64,000 nt of DNA from Byssovorax sp. (GCA_025362495.1 JANYGI010000061.1:62001-126000); one strand, 5' to 3'. Numbered from the stretch's first letter, positions 35,378-43,878 are shown. The notes: generated by a model from the letters alone, not told the origin. Translations and numbers: made by a program.

Positions 35378-37255
35378 ATGGCCAGCAATCCAGAGCAGGA
35401 CGAGGACCGGATCCGCAGCAAGATGGTCGGCTGGTACGATCCGCGGCAGCTGGCGTTCACCGCCTTCGAGACGGTGCTCTCCGGCCTGTTCGCCGACAGG
35501 GCCGATTACCGCCTGATCGAGGCGCTGCAGAAGCCGCCCGAGCCCGGCGATTACCGCAGCAAAGACGAGATCTGGATCGACTACGTGTCCGACCTCGGCG
35601 ACGGCTTCAACTCCACGTACTCCATCGCGCGCGTGCTCGCCGAGGAGTCGCTCCCGGCCGGCTCCGACGACGAGCTCCCCCGCGGCAGCGTGCTGATCAT
35701 GGGCGGCGACGAGGTCTATCCGACGCCGAGCCACGCGGCCTATCAAGAGCGCCTCGTCCGCCCCTACGCCGCCGCCCTCGATGCCAGGGACACAAGCGAT
35801 CTGCTCGAGCTCTACGCCATCCCCGGCAACCACGACTGGTACGACGGACTCGGCAGCTTCATGAACCTGTTCTGCCACGGGAACCGCATCGGCGCGTGGC
35901 AAACCCCGCAGAAACGCAGCTATTTCGCCCTCCAGCTCGCCCATGGCTACTGGCTCCTCGGCGTCGACATCCAGCTCCAGTCCGACGTCGACAACCCGCA
36001 GATCGACTACTTCCTCGGGCTCCCGATCAAGGAGGGAGATCGGGTGATCCTCTGCACCGCGGAGCCCGACTGGATCTACGGCAACATCTACGAGGGCAAG
36101 AAGAACCTCAGCGTGCTCGAGACGCGCCTCCAGGAGGAGAAGAAGGCCGTCATCGTCCTCCAGCTCGCGGGCGATCTCCACCACTATCGCCGTCACACCC
36201 TCGTCGAGGAGGGCGGCAAGAAGGGTGATATTCACCTGGTCACGGCCGGCGGCGGCGGGGCCTTTCTCCACCCGACCCACACCCATGACGTCGACACCAT
36301 CAAGGTGGGTAGCCCGGGCAAGCTCGCCACCTACGCGCTCGACAAGGAGACCGAGTATCCCACGCGCGCCGTCTCGCGGGGGATGGGCTTCCTCAACGTC
36401 GCCTTCGTCTTCAAGAACCCCTGGTTCGGGATCGCCACAGGCGCCATCTATACCATCCTCTCGTGGGTGATGCCGACGAGCAAGCTCGGTGAAGGCCCGC
36501 TCTACGAGGCGTTTCCGCGGATGATCTGGTCCGGAGTCGAGAGCGTCGCCTCCACCCGGGGGGCGCCCTCGGGCCTCGTCTGGGTGGTGGGCATCCTCCT
36601 CGCGTTCGTGGCCTTCACCGACACGCACAAGCCGGCGTACCGGTGGCTCGCGGGCCTGTTCCATGGCTCGATCCACCTGGCGGCGGCGCTGGCGATCTCC
36701 GCGGTGACCACCCACCTGCTCTCCGAGCAAGCGATGAACCCGGTGCTCGAGCGCTTCGTCGGCTCGCTGATGACGTTCGTGGGCGGGTACTTCATCGGCG
36801 CGACGATCATGGGGATTTATCTCATCATCTCGGTGGTCGTCTTCCGGCGCCATGGCAACGAGGCCTTCTCGTCGCTGAAGATCGAGGGCTACAAGAACTT
36901 CCTCCGCATGCGCTTGAACGCCGACGGCCTCTCCGTCTGGGCCTTTGGCCTGAAGGACGTGCCCACCAAGTCCGACTGGGTGTGGACGAAGGGCAAGAGC
37001 GGAGCGGGCCGCTACGAGCCCGCGCCCGGCGCGCCCGCGCTCCTGCCCACGGTGATTGACCACTTCGTGATCCCCGCGAAGAAGGCGTCACCACCCCTCC
37101 GGGGATGGGCATCGCGTCGGTCGGGACCGCGGCGTACAGCGCCAGCACACTGTCGGACTCCTGGGCGCAGTGAAGCGCGCTTCCAGCCGGAGACCGATCG
37201 CGGCGAGCGGAGCCGGTCGCTCGTCGTCCGGGCGCACGATTCGCGCCGCGGGTGA
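35378..37255 (+). CDS. Membrane metallophosphatase (calcineurin-like), C-terminus probably disrupted
   Basis: The frame encodes 625 residues. The calcineurin-like phosphoesterase part (about 100-320) has Gly-Gly-Asp-Glu-Val-Tyr, Gly-Asn-His-Asp-Trp-Tyr-Asp and Gly-Asp-Leu-His-His-Tyr, the expected metal-binding Asp/His/Asn set. Several transmembrane helices follow (about 360-380, 420-440, 445-465, 480-500). AAGGAG lies about 12 nt before ATG 35378. After about residue 570 (37085) the codon bias collapses in this frame and rises on the other strand, so the last ~55 residues look foreign and the native 3' end may be lost. The substrate is unknown. Confidence 0.75.
   Translation: MASNPEQDEDRIRSKMVGWYDPRQLAFTAFETVLSGLFADRADYRLIEALQKPPEPGDYRSKDEIWIDYVSDLGDGFNSTYSIARVLAEESLPAGSDDELPRGSVLIMGGDEVYPTPSHAAYQERLVRPYAAALDARDTSDLLELYAIPGNHDWYDGLGSFMNLFCHGNRIGAWQTPQKRSYFALQLAHGYWLLGVDIQLQSDVDNPQIDYFLGLPIKEGDRVILCTAEPDWIYGNIYEGKKNLSVLETRLQEEKKAVIVLQLAGDLHHYRRHTLVEEGGKKGDIHLVTAGGGGAFLHPTHTHDVDTIKVGSPGKLATYALDKETEYPTRAVSRGMGFLNVAFVFKNPWFGIATGAIYTILSWVMPTSKLGEGPLYEAFPRMIWSGVESVASTRGAPSGLVWVVGILLAFVAFTDTHKPAYRWLAGLFHGSIHLAAALAISAVTTHLLSEQAMNPVLERFVGSLMTFVGGYFIGATIMGIYLIISVVVFRRHGNEAFSSLKIEGYKNFLRMRLNADGLSVWAFGLKDVPTKSDWVWTKGKSGAGRYEPAPGAPALLPTVIDHFVIPAKKASPPLRGWASRRSGPRRTAPAHCRTPGRSEARFQPETDRGERSRSLVVRAHDSRRG
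37088..37250 (-). pseudogene. Possible antisense gene relic overlapping the metallophosphatase 3' end
   Basis: On the minus strand two short protein-like stretches in adjacent frames show high third-position GC. One (about 37180-37250) contains Ile-Val-Arg-Pro-Asp-Asp-Glu-Arg. The other (about 37090-37175) contains Cys-Ala-Gln-Glu-Ser-Asp-Ser-Val and Ala-Ala-Val-Pro-Thr-Asp-Ala-Met. They may be one broken fragment of an unrelated gene. Identification is not possible from the sequence alone. Confidence 0.3.
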
Positions 37256-37273
37256 TCGACATGGCAAGCTTGC

Positions 37274-37282
37274 TGCTACTCT
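37274..37282 (+). promoter_or_regulatory. Extended -10 element of the Uma2 gene
   Basis: TG at 37274-37275, C, then TACTCT at 37277-37282, 7 nt before ATG 37290. Leaderless transcription is predicted, and this fixes the start at 37290 rather than 37170. Confidence 0.45.
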
Positions 37283-37289
37283 GCCGCTC

Positions 37290-37880
37290 ATGAGCGTCGC
37301 CGCCCGGAAGCTACCGGCCCCCGCCACCATCGCCGATCTCCTGGCCATGCCGGAGGAGGATCGTTACGAGATCGTCGATGGCGAGCTGGTCCCCAAGGAG
37401 GCGGCGCGGGCACCGCACGGGCGGGCGCAAGGAGAGACATTCCACCTGCTCAGCCCGTACCGCCGGAGCGCCGGTGGTCCCCCGGATCGACCGGGCGGCT
37501 GGTGGTTCGCGACGGAGGTGTTGATCGAGCTGGATCCGGGGCAAATCAGGCGTCCCGATCTGGCCGGGTGGCGGCGCGAGCGCATGCCGGAGATGCCGAC
37601 GGAATCACCCATCACCCTCGTTCCAGACTGGATTGGTGAGGTCCTCTCGCCGACCAACGCTGGAACCGACACGGTGACGAAGATGAGCCTTTATCACCAG
37701 AACAACGTGGCCCATTACTGGATCATCGATCCGGAGCGAGAGACGCTAGCAGTGTACCGGTGGACGCGGGACGGCTACCTGTACGCGCTCGGGGCCCGTC
37801 GCGGTGATCGCGTCCGGGCCGAGCCTTTCGAGGCCGTGGAGCTGCAGGTGGGCGTGCTCTTCGGCGACGACGAAGCGTAG
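37290..37880 (+). CDS. Uma2-family (DUF820) putative restriction-type endonuclease
   Basis: 196 residues. Characteristic segments in order are Tyr-Glu-Ile-Val-Asp-Gly-Glu-Leu, Val-Leu-Ile-Glu-Leu-Asp with Pro-Asp-Leu-Ala-Gly, Glu-Val-Leu-Ser-Pro-Thr, and Tyr-His-Gln-Asn-Asn-Val-Ala-His-Tyr-Trp-Ile-Ile-Asp-Pro. These match the PD-(D/E)XK-fold Uma2 family (PF05685), with the Asp and Glu of the nuclease core visible. Members are common in multicopy in cyanobacteria and myxobacteria; their biological role is unclear. It follows the disrupted metallophosphatase 3' end. Confidence 0.82.
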   Translation: MSVAARKLPAPATIADLLAMPEEDRYEIVDGELVPKEAARAPHGRAQGETFHLLSPYRRSAGGPPDRPGGWWFATEVLIELDPGQIRRPDLAGWRRERMPEMPTESPITLVPDWIGEVLSPTNAGTDTVTKMSLYHQNNVAHYWIIDPERETLAVYRWTRDGYLYALGARRGDRVRAEPFEAVELQVGVLFGDDEA

Positions 37881-37934
37881 AGCCGAGAGCGGGGCAGGGG
37901 ACCAGCGTCGCGCCGATCCCCCGGACGAACAAGC

Positions 37935-39020
37935 TCAGAAGTTGCCGCTGCCGCCCGCCATGCAGCCGGCGCAGCCCGGCCCGTTCGGGTTGGTGTTGCA
38001 CGACAGAGGACAGTAGTTGACGCGATTGAACACCTTGTCGATGCCCTCGCACTCGTCGGACTGGCCGACGACGCTCATCTCGCCGTAGCCGCCCGAATCG
38101 ACGAACTGCTGCGCGCAGGCGACCGAGCCGGGATCGGCGAGCCAGCCCGGCAACGGCGGGAGCGGCTGCACGGCGTTGGCCACCGAGTAGTAGGCCTCGG
38201 AGCACACCTTGATGATCTCGCAGTCGGTGGGCAGCGGCGTCATGGCTTTGCCGGCCTTGAGCGAATAGCAGAGCTTGAAGCTGCCCGTGCAGTCGGTGGT
38301 GATGGTGTCGGTGGCCCACGGCTCGGCCGGAGCGGTGGTGTCGTCCGAGGGGCACTGGGTGGCGCCGCCCTGGAGGAACGTCGAGGTCGTCGCGACGACG
38401 GGGCCGTTCTGCGCCGACGAGAAGAAGCAGGGAGAGAGGTTGTCGATGGCCCACTTGCCGCCCGAGAAGCAGCCGCAGGCGGCCTTGCCCATGGTCCCGG
38501 TCGGGAGCTGCTCGCCGACGCACGGGCCCCAGGCGAGGTCGTTCTCGCCGGTGAGCATGCAGGTGGTCTGGCCGTCTTTGCAGACGCCGTGGAGGCGATT
38601 CTTGCGCAGGCCCGTCCAGCAAGCGGCCTTGGCGCCGCCCGAGGGACAGCCGCAGCCCGGGAGGTTCTTGTCGTCGGGGCACTCGGGCGTTCCGCCCGGC
38701 GGGTGCGCCATGCCGCCGCCGTCGCAGGAGAGCGGGGGAGGATCGTTCTCGAAGAAATCTTCCGCGGAGTAATCCTTGGTCTGGACATCGATGGTGATGT
38801 CGCCGCCGGCGCCCGAGGGGCCCGTCATCGAGGACATGGTGCCGCCGGCGCCGCCCATCGCGCTCCCCGCGGAGGCCGAGCCCCCGAACCCCGATCCGGT
38901 GCCCGAGCTCAGCGTGGTCGAGCCGGCCCCGCCGCAATGAACGCTGGACGCGCCGACGAGGAAAGAAAATGTCGCGCCGGCCAGGAGATGAAACTTACGT
39001 GCATTGACGGGAGAAGTCAT
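37935..39020 (-). CDS. Cysteine-rich exported lipoprotein, unknown function
   Basis: 361 residues. The signal peptide ends Ser-Ser-Val-His-Cys (about residue 29), an atypical lipobox. A Gly/Ser/Thr/Ala linker (to about 72) is followed by a ~290-residue domain with more than 20 Cys, several as Cys-Gly-Cys or Cys-x6-Cys. No repeat unit is obvious. GAGGTGA (39024-39030) precedes ATG 39020, and an extended -10 lies at 39046-39054, so this gene has a normal ~25-nt leader. A disulfide-stabilised surface protein is likely. Confidence 0.7.
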   Translation of the reverse strand: MTSPVNARKFHLLAGATFSFLVGASSVHCGGAGSTTLSSGTGSGFGGSASAGSAMGGAGGTMSSMTGPSGAGGDITIDVQTKDYSAEDFFENDPPPLSCDGGGMAHPPGGTPECPDDKNLPGCGCPSGGAKAACWTGLRKNRLHGVCKDGQTTCMLTGENDLAWGPCVGEQLPTGTMGKAACGCFSGGKWAIDNLSPCFFSSAQNGPVVATTSTFLQGGATQCPSDDTTAPAEPWATDTITTDCTGSFKLCYSLKAGKAMTPLPTDCEIIKVCSEAYYSVANAVQPLPPLPGWLADPGSVACAQQFVDSGGYGEMSVVGQSDECEGIDKVFNRVNYCPLSCNTNPNGPGCAGCMAGGSGNF

Positions 39021-39045
39021 GATTCACCTCGGAGATGGGAGACCG

Positions 39046-39054
39046 AGGCTATCA
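39046..39054 (-). promoter_or_regulatory. Extended -10 element of the Cys-rich lipoprotein gene
   Basis: On the minus strand TG-A-TAGCCT. Between it and ATG 39020 lies GAGGTGA, a good Shine-Dalgarno. Confidence 0.5.
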
Positions 39055-39088
39055 CCGATCGTCACCGGAGGGGCGGTGGACTGTGAGG

Positions 39089-39152
39089 GCGTCTGCTCGG
39101 CCTCGATTGCGCCGTGGGGGTGCATGCGCCGACCAAGGTCGGGTGTCTCGAC
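39089..39152. repeat. 64-bp dispersed repeat, copy 1
   Basis: Matches 41923-41986 in the same orientation at 55 of 64 positions by eye. It lies in the 323-base gap 39021-39343 between a divergent lipoprotein gene and the TetR gene; no gene was seen in that gap. Confidence 0.7.
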
Positions 39153-39343
39153 GAGAGCGAGCGGCGCCGGGGCGAGGCCGCGTCCGCCCGGGAGCTTGAA
39201 CTGCCGGCGAGTCGCTGGAGCGGGTCGCAGAGCAGCGCGGCGAAGTTTCGCGCGGCGCTCGTCGTGTGCAGCGCCTCGGTGGCGATATCGCCGGGCGCGG
39301 CCGCGGGGTGGACAGGGGCGGGCGTTGCTGTTGTTCTCGATCC

Positions 39344-40018
39344 ATGAAACCGAACGACGATGACAGTCGCGAACGACTCGGCGTGGTTGAGCGCTTCCTC
39401 CGGCGTCGGCCCCACCAGACGCGCTCGCGGGCGCTCGTGGACGCAGTCATGGAGGCGTACAACGCCCTGCTCGTCGCGGGCGAGCTCCCCGAACGAATCA
39501 CGCTCGAACGCCTCATTCTTCGCGCCGGCGTCGGCGTCGGCTCGTTCTACGAATACTTCGAGAGCAAAGAGTCCTTCGTTGGGGCGTTCATCGGAGAGAT
39601 CAACCGACGACTCTTCGATGCGCTGGTGCGAGAGGTGGAACGCCCACTCGACGGCGCGGTCCACGACTCTCTGGAGGCAAAGATCGAACACGTCGCGGCG
39701 GCTGTCGCGAAGGCCTACCTCGCGCACCCGGCTCGAACGCGCGCGGTCATCGACTCGATCGGCCGCCTGGGCCTCATCGGGTTCACGTCGCGCGAGCGAG
39801 ATCGTTTCGCCGAGCAGCTCCTTCGTGAGATCGCGCCCTGGTTCCCGGCCGTGAGCGAGGCCGAGCTCCGGGTCACGATGCGCGTCGTCGCCGACGCCGG
39901 CTATGGCGCCATCCTGGGCGCGCTCTATCGCGACCCTCCCGGGCCCGTCGAAGCGACGAGCGCGGTGGTTCGCGACCTCACCCTCGCCTGGCTCGAGCGA
40001 CGGCACGCTCGATCGTAG
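39344..40018 (+). CDS. TetR-family transcriptional regulator
   Basis: 224 residues. The N-terminal helix-turn-helix (about 20-70) has Thr-Leu-Glu-Arg-Leu-Ile-Leu-Arg-Ala-Gly-Val-Gly-Val-Gly-Ser-Phe-Tyr-Glu-Tyr-Phe, the TetR recognition-helix signature. It is followed by Ser-Lys-Glu-Ser-Phe and a helical ligand-binding domain to the end. ATG 39344 gives a typical TetR N-terminal extension; an earlier in-frame start at 39266 runs through the intergenic region. It is divergent from the Cys-rich lipoprotein and may regulate it or the downstream lyase. The inducer is unknown. Confidence 0.88.
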   Translation: MKPNDDDSRERLGVVERFLRRRPHQTRSRALVDAVMEAYNALLVAGELPERITLERLILRAGVGVGSFYEYFESKESFVGAFIGEINRRLFDALVREVERPLDGAVHDSLEAKIEHVAAAVAKAYLAHPARTRAVIDSIGRLGLIGFTSRERDRFAEQLLREIAPWFPAVSEAELRVTMRVVADAGYGAILGALYRDPPGPVEATSAVVRDLTLAWLERRHARS

Positions 40019-40048
40019 CCGCGGGCGCGGGAAGGCGCGAAGCGACGG

Positions 40049-41647
40049 TCACGGGGCGTTGAGCTGGTCGAGCCACGCCTGATCGAACGGCAGGAGCTTC
40101 GACGAAATCTCGAAGGAGTAGTACGTGAACTTGTGATCGTGGGGAGCCGCGTACCCCGTGCCGCCGACGTAGATGTCCGCCCAGAATTCGGAAGGGAGCG
40201 TGTCAGGCGTAGCCTTGCCGCGCCAGACGATGCCCGTCCACTGAAGCACGCACGTACCGTTCTTCCAGTACGAGAGCTCGCCGTCGGCGTTCGGAGTACC
40301 GTTGCCCGTGATCGAGTTCAGCTTGATGCGCTGGTCGATCACCTCGTATCGATTCCTCTTCACGGGGCGGTTGAAGGAGACCACTTGGCCCCAGACGTCG
40401 GGGCCATTCTGTACATAAGAGTACGTGTGAAAGCCGACGTACTGGTCGCCGAACTGCTCGGTGGGGTTGCTGGAAAACCCGGTGCGCGCGCTCCAGCAAA
40501 CGCCGTCCTTCGGCGATTGCTGCCAGTTTCCCCAAGCGCACTTGTGGGCGCGGCCGTCGCCCATTCCAGTGTTCGTCATGCCCGGGATCTTGCCGCCCCA
40601 GCCGTCCATGTCGAAGGAAGTGTCGAGCTTGAGGACGAACCGCGCATAGAGCTCGACCGCGCGGCCACCCACGGGGATCGACCAGATGGTGCTCGAGCCG
40701 GTGTCCGCGCCCTTGGGCACCCAGCCGGTCAGCGTGCCGTCCGGATTGACGACGCTGTGCGCCTTGTCGTTTGCCGAGCGCAGATCCCAGTCGCTCGCGC
40801 CCTTCCATCGCTTGATGATGTCCGCTTCGCTCCCGAGAGGCACGTTGGGACACGCCTGCGGCTTCGGGTGGGGGTAATTCTTGAACACTTGCAGCGTCTG
40901 ATTGCCGTACTGCTTCGCGGCGGTCAGCTGCAGCGTTGCTTTCGTGATCGAAGGGTCAGCGCTCTGCGCGAAGCGGATCAAGACCCCGTCGGTGCCGTTC
41001 AGCTGGTCCGTGAGCCCCTGCGGGCTCGAGGTGCTCTTGGTGACGAACGTGTCCGCCTCGGCCTGGAGCGTGGTGGTCTGTGCGCCGCGAGCGACGACGA
41101 GAACCGGCCGCTTCGCGGCGTCGCTCGCTTCACGGCTGTAATAGAAGAAGGCGATACCACCCTCGTGGTTGATCCGGAAATCGGCCGCATTGCTCTGCAC
41201 CATCGAGGTCACGTCGAAGGCAACCACCTTCTCCTTGTCGTCATCAACGACGTCCAGCGAGGCGAACGGGGAGCTTCCCTGGAGAGCGCCGTTTGCGTCC
41301 AGCCAGTCGCCGAGGTTGTTCTCCCATTCCAGCTCGAGCGCCCCGTTGAAGTGCGTTCGGCTCGCCGTGTCTTCGGTCCACGTGAAGAGCTCCGGCTCGC
41401 ATTGCTCCTCGGGGCAGCCCCCCGAGCCGCCGGCGTTCTGTCCTCCGGCGCCCGTCGTCGCGCTCGCGCTGGTCGTGCCGCCCGACCCGCCGGGGCCACT
41501 CGCGGTGCCGACGGAGACCGTGGGGCCGCTCGTGGCGCCGCCGGCGCCGGTCGCGCCGACTGGATTCGCGACGGACCCGCCGCCACACCCGAGGGGAAAG
41601 GCGACGGTGATGAGGGCGAGGCTGGAGAGAACGAGAGTGGGTTTCAT
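40049..41647 (-). CDS. Secreted lipoprotein polysaccharide lyase-like protein (PL14-like) with N-terminal DNRLRE/CBM-like domain
   Basis: 532 residues. A signal peptide ends Pro-Leu-Gly-Cys (about residue 21), followed by a Gly/Ser/Thr linker (to about 75). A beta-sandwich domain (about 80-255) has the Asp-Val-Thr-Ser-Met-Val and Thr-Leu-Gln-Leu-Thr pattern of DNRLRE-type modules. The C-terminal ~280 residues contain Trp-Gly-Gly-Lys-Ile-Pro-Gly-Met, Ser-Ala-Arg, Tyr-x-Tyr and Asp-Gly-Glu-Leu-Ser-Tyr-Trp-Lys-Asn-Gly, recalling the PL14/alginate-lyase-like jelly roll. GAGGAG lies 7 nt before ATG 41647 and TATCCT further upstream is a likely -10. It may digest algal or microbial uronates. Confidence 0.7.
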   Translation of the reverse strand: MKPTLVLSSLALITVAFPLGCGGGSVANPVGATGAGGATSGPTVSVGTASGPGGSGGTTSASATTGAGGQNAGGSGGCPEEQCEPELFTWTEDTASRTHFNGALELEWENNLGDWLDANGALQGSSPFASLDVVDDDKEKVVAFDVTSMVQSNAADFRINHEGGIAFFYYSREASDAAKRPVLVVARGAQTTTLQAEADTFVTKSTSSPQGLTDQLNGTDGVLIRFAQSADPSITKATLQLTAAKQYGNQTLQVFKNYPHPKPQACPNVPLGSEADIIKRWKGASDWDLRSANDKAHSVVNPDGTLTGWVPKGADTGSSTIWSIPVGGRAVELYARFVLKLDTSFDMDGWGGKIPGMTNTGMGDGRAHKCAWGNWQQSPKDGVCWSARTGFSSNPTEQFGDQYVGFHTYSYVQNGPDVWGQVVSFNRPVKRNRYEVIDQRIKLNSITGNGTPNADGELSYWKNGTCVLQWTGIVWRGKATPDTLPSEFWADIYVGGTGYAAPHDHKFTYYSFEISSKLLPFDQAWLDQLNAP

Positions 41648-41922
41648 GGTCGAGCTCCTCTGCAATCGTGGCGTCACGCGAGGATAAGCGGAGGAGGACC
41701 CGGCGTAACCTCGGGTCTTGTCAGCTCACAAGTATCGAGAATCGTTGTTGAAACTTCGACGCGTTCGAACGCCGCTCGGGTCCGGCGCTGCGGCGTGATT
41801 CAGGGCCCGTCGCGAACGTCGCCGAGGATCCCTCGGCGCTGCTCGAGGTCGCTCACCGCGACGGCCATCGCCTGCGGCTCGATCGGCGGTGGCGTGAGAT
41901 CGAGCTCGCTCGGCGAGACGGC

Positions 41923-41986
41923 GCGTCGGCTCGGTCTCGGTTGCGCGGTGGGGGAGCATGCGCTGACCCAGGTTCGGTGTCTCGAC
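41923..41986. repeat. 64-bp dispersed repeat, copy 2
   Basis: Partner of 39089-39152. It lies in the 376-base divergent gap 41648-42023, nearer the + strand gene at 42024. Both copies sit between a minus-strand lipoprotein gene and a plus-strand gene. No other gene was seen in this gap. Confidence 0.7.
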
Positions 41987-42006
41987 GCGAGCTCCCCGCA
42001 GTGTGG

Positions 42007-42015
42007 TGGTAGGCT
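42007..42015 (+). promoter_or_regulatory. Extended -10 element for the gene at 42024
   Basis: TG at 42007-42008, G, then TAGGCT at 42010-42015, 8 nt before ATG 42024. No Shine-Dalgarno; probably leaderless. Confidence 0.45.
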
Positions 42016-42023
42016 CGGTCTCC

Positions 42024-42704
42024 ATGGCACCTCGTCCTCTCAAGCTGGTGGTCTTCGATACGACGGATACGCCCCGCGCGGCGCGGGAGCGGCGGCGCGC
42101 GGCGGGCGCCTCGCCCGACGGCCGAGCGATGGGATCGCCTGGCCTGTCCCCGATCTGGCGCGCGGGGACGCTGCTCCATCGCCTCGCGTTCGCGGCCGAC
42201 GCGTCGCTCGGCGCGACGAGCTGGTCCGAAGCGCTGGAGTGGGCCGCCGCGAAATCGCGCGAGCTCGGGCGCCCGATTGCCTCGCTCCAGGTGTGGGGCC
42301 ACGGCGGCTGGGGCTCGATGGCCATCGGCGCGACCGAGCTCGACCGCGCCGCGCTTCGCCCGGGGAGCGCGCTGGCCGCCTCGATCGACGCCTTCAAGGC
42401 CGCGCTCGCAGGCCCCGAGTCCCTCTTCTGGCTGCGGTGCTGCAGCGCCTTTGGCCACACGACAGGACAGCAGTTCGCCGAGGCGCTCGCGGTCCGCCTC
42501 GGGTGCCGCGTCGCCGGGCACACCCACATCATCGGGGTCGTCCAGAGCGGCACGCACTCGCTCCGGCCCGGGGAAAAGGCCGCATGGGACGCCGACGAGG
42601 GCGTGAAGAAATCCGGGGGACGGGCCATCGCGGCGTTGACCTCGGCGCTGGACGCGCCCAATACCGTCTCGTGCCTCGCCCTGGGGCTCCCGGAGGACTA
42701 TTGA
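42024..42704 (+). CDS. Hypothetical protein with His/Cys-containing alpha/beta fold
   Basis: 226 residues, cytoplasmic. It has Leu-Gln-Val-Trp-Gly-His-Gly-Gly-Trp-Gly, Trp-Leu-Arg-Cys-Cys-Ser-Ala-Phe-Gly and Val-Ala-Gly-His-Thr-His-Ile-Ile. The Gly-His-Gly-Gly and Arg-Cys-Cys pairing resembles the His-Cys arrangement of caspase-like (CHAT/C14/C25-type) folds, but I cannot confirm it and leave it as hypothetical. The stop overlaps the TTG start of the next lipoprotein gene, so the two are coupled. Confidence 0.6.
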   Translation: MAPRPLKLVVFDTTDTPRAARERRRAAGASPDGRAMGSPGLSPIWRAGTLLHRLAFAADASLGATSWSEALEWAAAKSRELGRPIASLQVWGHGGWGSMAIGATELDRAALRPGSALAASIDAFKAALAGPESLFWLRCCSAFGHTTGQQFAEALAVRLGCRVAGHTHIIGVVQSGTHSLRPGEKAAWDADEGVKKSGGRAIAALTSALDAPNTVSCLALGLPEDY

Positions 42705-43801
42705 TCTCGCGATCGTCACGCGCCGCGCTCCGGCACCTGGTCGGCTCCACGCTGGTGTTCGGCCTCGGGGGCGGCGCGCTCTCCTGCAAGCACCCGGAGG
42801 ATCACGGCCACAGGACGGTGCCACTCGCGAGCGCGTCCGTCGACGCTCCCGCCCCGAGCGAGCCCGCGCCCGCGCCTCCGCCCGAGGTCGCGCGCCACGC
42901 GGACGCGCAGGAGGCGGATCCCGTCGAGGATCCCGGCCCGCCCGTCCCCGCGGCCGAGGTGCGCCGGACGACGCTGCACCGGCTCGCCGAGGACAGGGCC
43001 CTCGGCCCGCACGAGGCGGCGTTGAAGGAGCATTTCGGTAACCCGATCTCGTTCCCGCTCGCGGTGCAATCAGGCGCCCTCCCGGGCGGCGGGCGAGCGC
43101 TGCTGTTCCAGCGCGACGGCAAGGATCACAACCCGTTCATCCTGGTGCACGACGCCGCCGGACAGTCACTCTGGACCAAGGAGCGACCGCTCGCGGGGAT
43201 CGTCCCCGGGGTGTCCGAGATGGTCCTCGTCCCCACCGCGAAGGGGGATGTGCTGCTGTCCTGGTACGATCCGCCGACGAAGATCGTCGCCGCGCGCCAC
43301 TGGGACGCTCGGGGGAGCATCCTCGTGGATTTCCCGCTCGTGCACGCCGATACCTGCGCGGCGCTCTCCGGCGTCCACTGGCCCTCTCGTGGCTTCGTGG
43401 TCGCCGCGGCGACGGCCGGGGCGGCGCGCGTTCAGCTCCTCACCGACGCGGGGACACTGGCCTTCGCCGGCGAGGACGGCGTGGCTCTGCCGTGGACCTC
43501 GCGCGCCGACGCGCCGATATCCATCGCCGTCGACGCGGGCAAGGCCGTGACGTTCTTCCAGGCCGGTAACGCCGGCGCCGAGAGGCCGGGTGCGCCGCCG
43601 GATCACCTGCTCGCGGCGCGCTTCGATGCCCGCGGCAAAGCGCTCTGGGCGAAGCCGCTCGTCGTGGGGCCGGTGCCCGGCGCGGCGGGCGACCGGGTGG
43701 TGTTGACGGCGGGCAACGATGGCAACGTCGCGATTCCCAGGCTCGGGGTCACGGTGACGCCGGGTGGATCGGTAATCTCTCTCGGGGGAAAGCGGCGATG
43801 A
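42701..43801 (+). CDS. Lipoprotein, TTG start, coupled to upstream gene
   Basis: 366 residues from TTG 42701, which overlaps the preceding stop (TTGA) and has GGAGGA 4-5 nt upstream. The signal peptide ends Gly-Ala-Leu-Ser-Cys (about residue 29). A Pro/Ala/Glu linker (to about 85) leads to a beta-rich domain with Trp-containing strands such as Gln-Ser-Leu-Trp-Thr-Lys and Lys-Ala-Leu-Trp-Ala-Lys, suggestive of a propeller. The open frame extends far upstream, but that part runs antisense through other genes and is not coding. If the upstream protein is protease-like, this could be its surface partner; that is speculative. Confidence 0.7.
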   Translation: MISRSSRAALRHLVGSTLVFGLGGGALSCKHPEDHGHRTVPLASASVDAPAPSEPAPAPPPEVARHADAQEADPVEDPGPPVPAAEVRRTTLHRLAEDRALGPHEAALKEHFGNPISFPLAVQSGALPGGGRALLFQRDGKDHNPFILVHDAAGQSLWTKERPLAGIVPGVSEMVLVPTAKGDVLLSWYDPPTKIVAARHWDARGSILVDFPLVHADTCAALSGVHWPSRGFVVAAATAGAARVQLLTDAGTLAFAGEDGVALPWTSRADAPISIAVDAGKAVTFFQAGNAGAERPGAPPDHLLAARFDARGKALWAKPLVVGPVPGAAGDRVVLTAGNDGNVAIPRLGVTVTPGGSVISLGGKRR

Positions 43802-43819
43802 GCGTGGCTCTTCGGCCTC

Positions 43820-43837
43820 CCGCCGAACGATCGGCGG
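43820..43837. terminator. Hairpin between convergent genes
   Basis: Perfect 7-bp stem (43820-43826 with 43831-43837) and ACGA loop in the gap between genes ending at 43801 and 43879. Confidence 0.4.
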
Positions 43838-43878
43838 TGCCGGGCGAGGACGCGGCGGGCTGATCCCCGTCGCCCTCG

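Noticed and set aside
37261-37293. A 10-codon ORF rich in Leu whose stop overlaps the Uma2 start
   Set aside because: It has no Shine-Dalgarno and its second half is the -10 box of the Uma2 promoter, so a leader peptide is unlikely.
40133-42700. Upstream two thirds of a long plus-strand frame ending at 43801
   Set aside because: It runs antisense through the lyase gene and through 42024-42704 in another frame. Only the part from TTG 42701, with lipobox and Shine-Dalgarno, is real.
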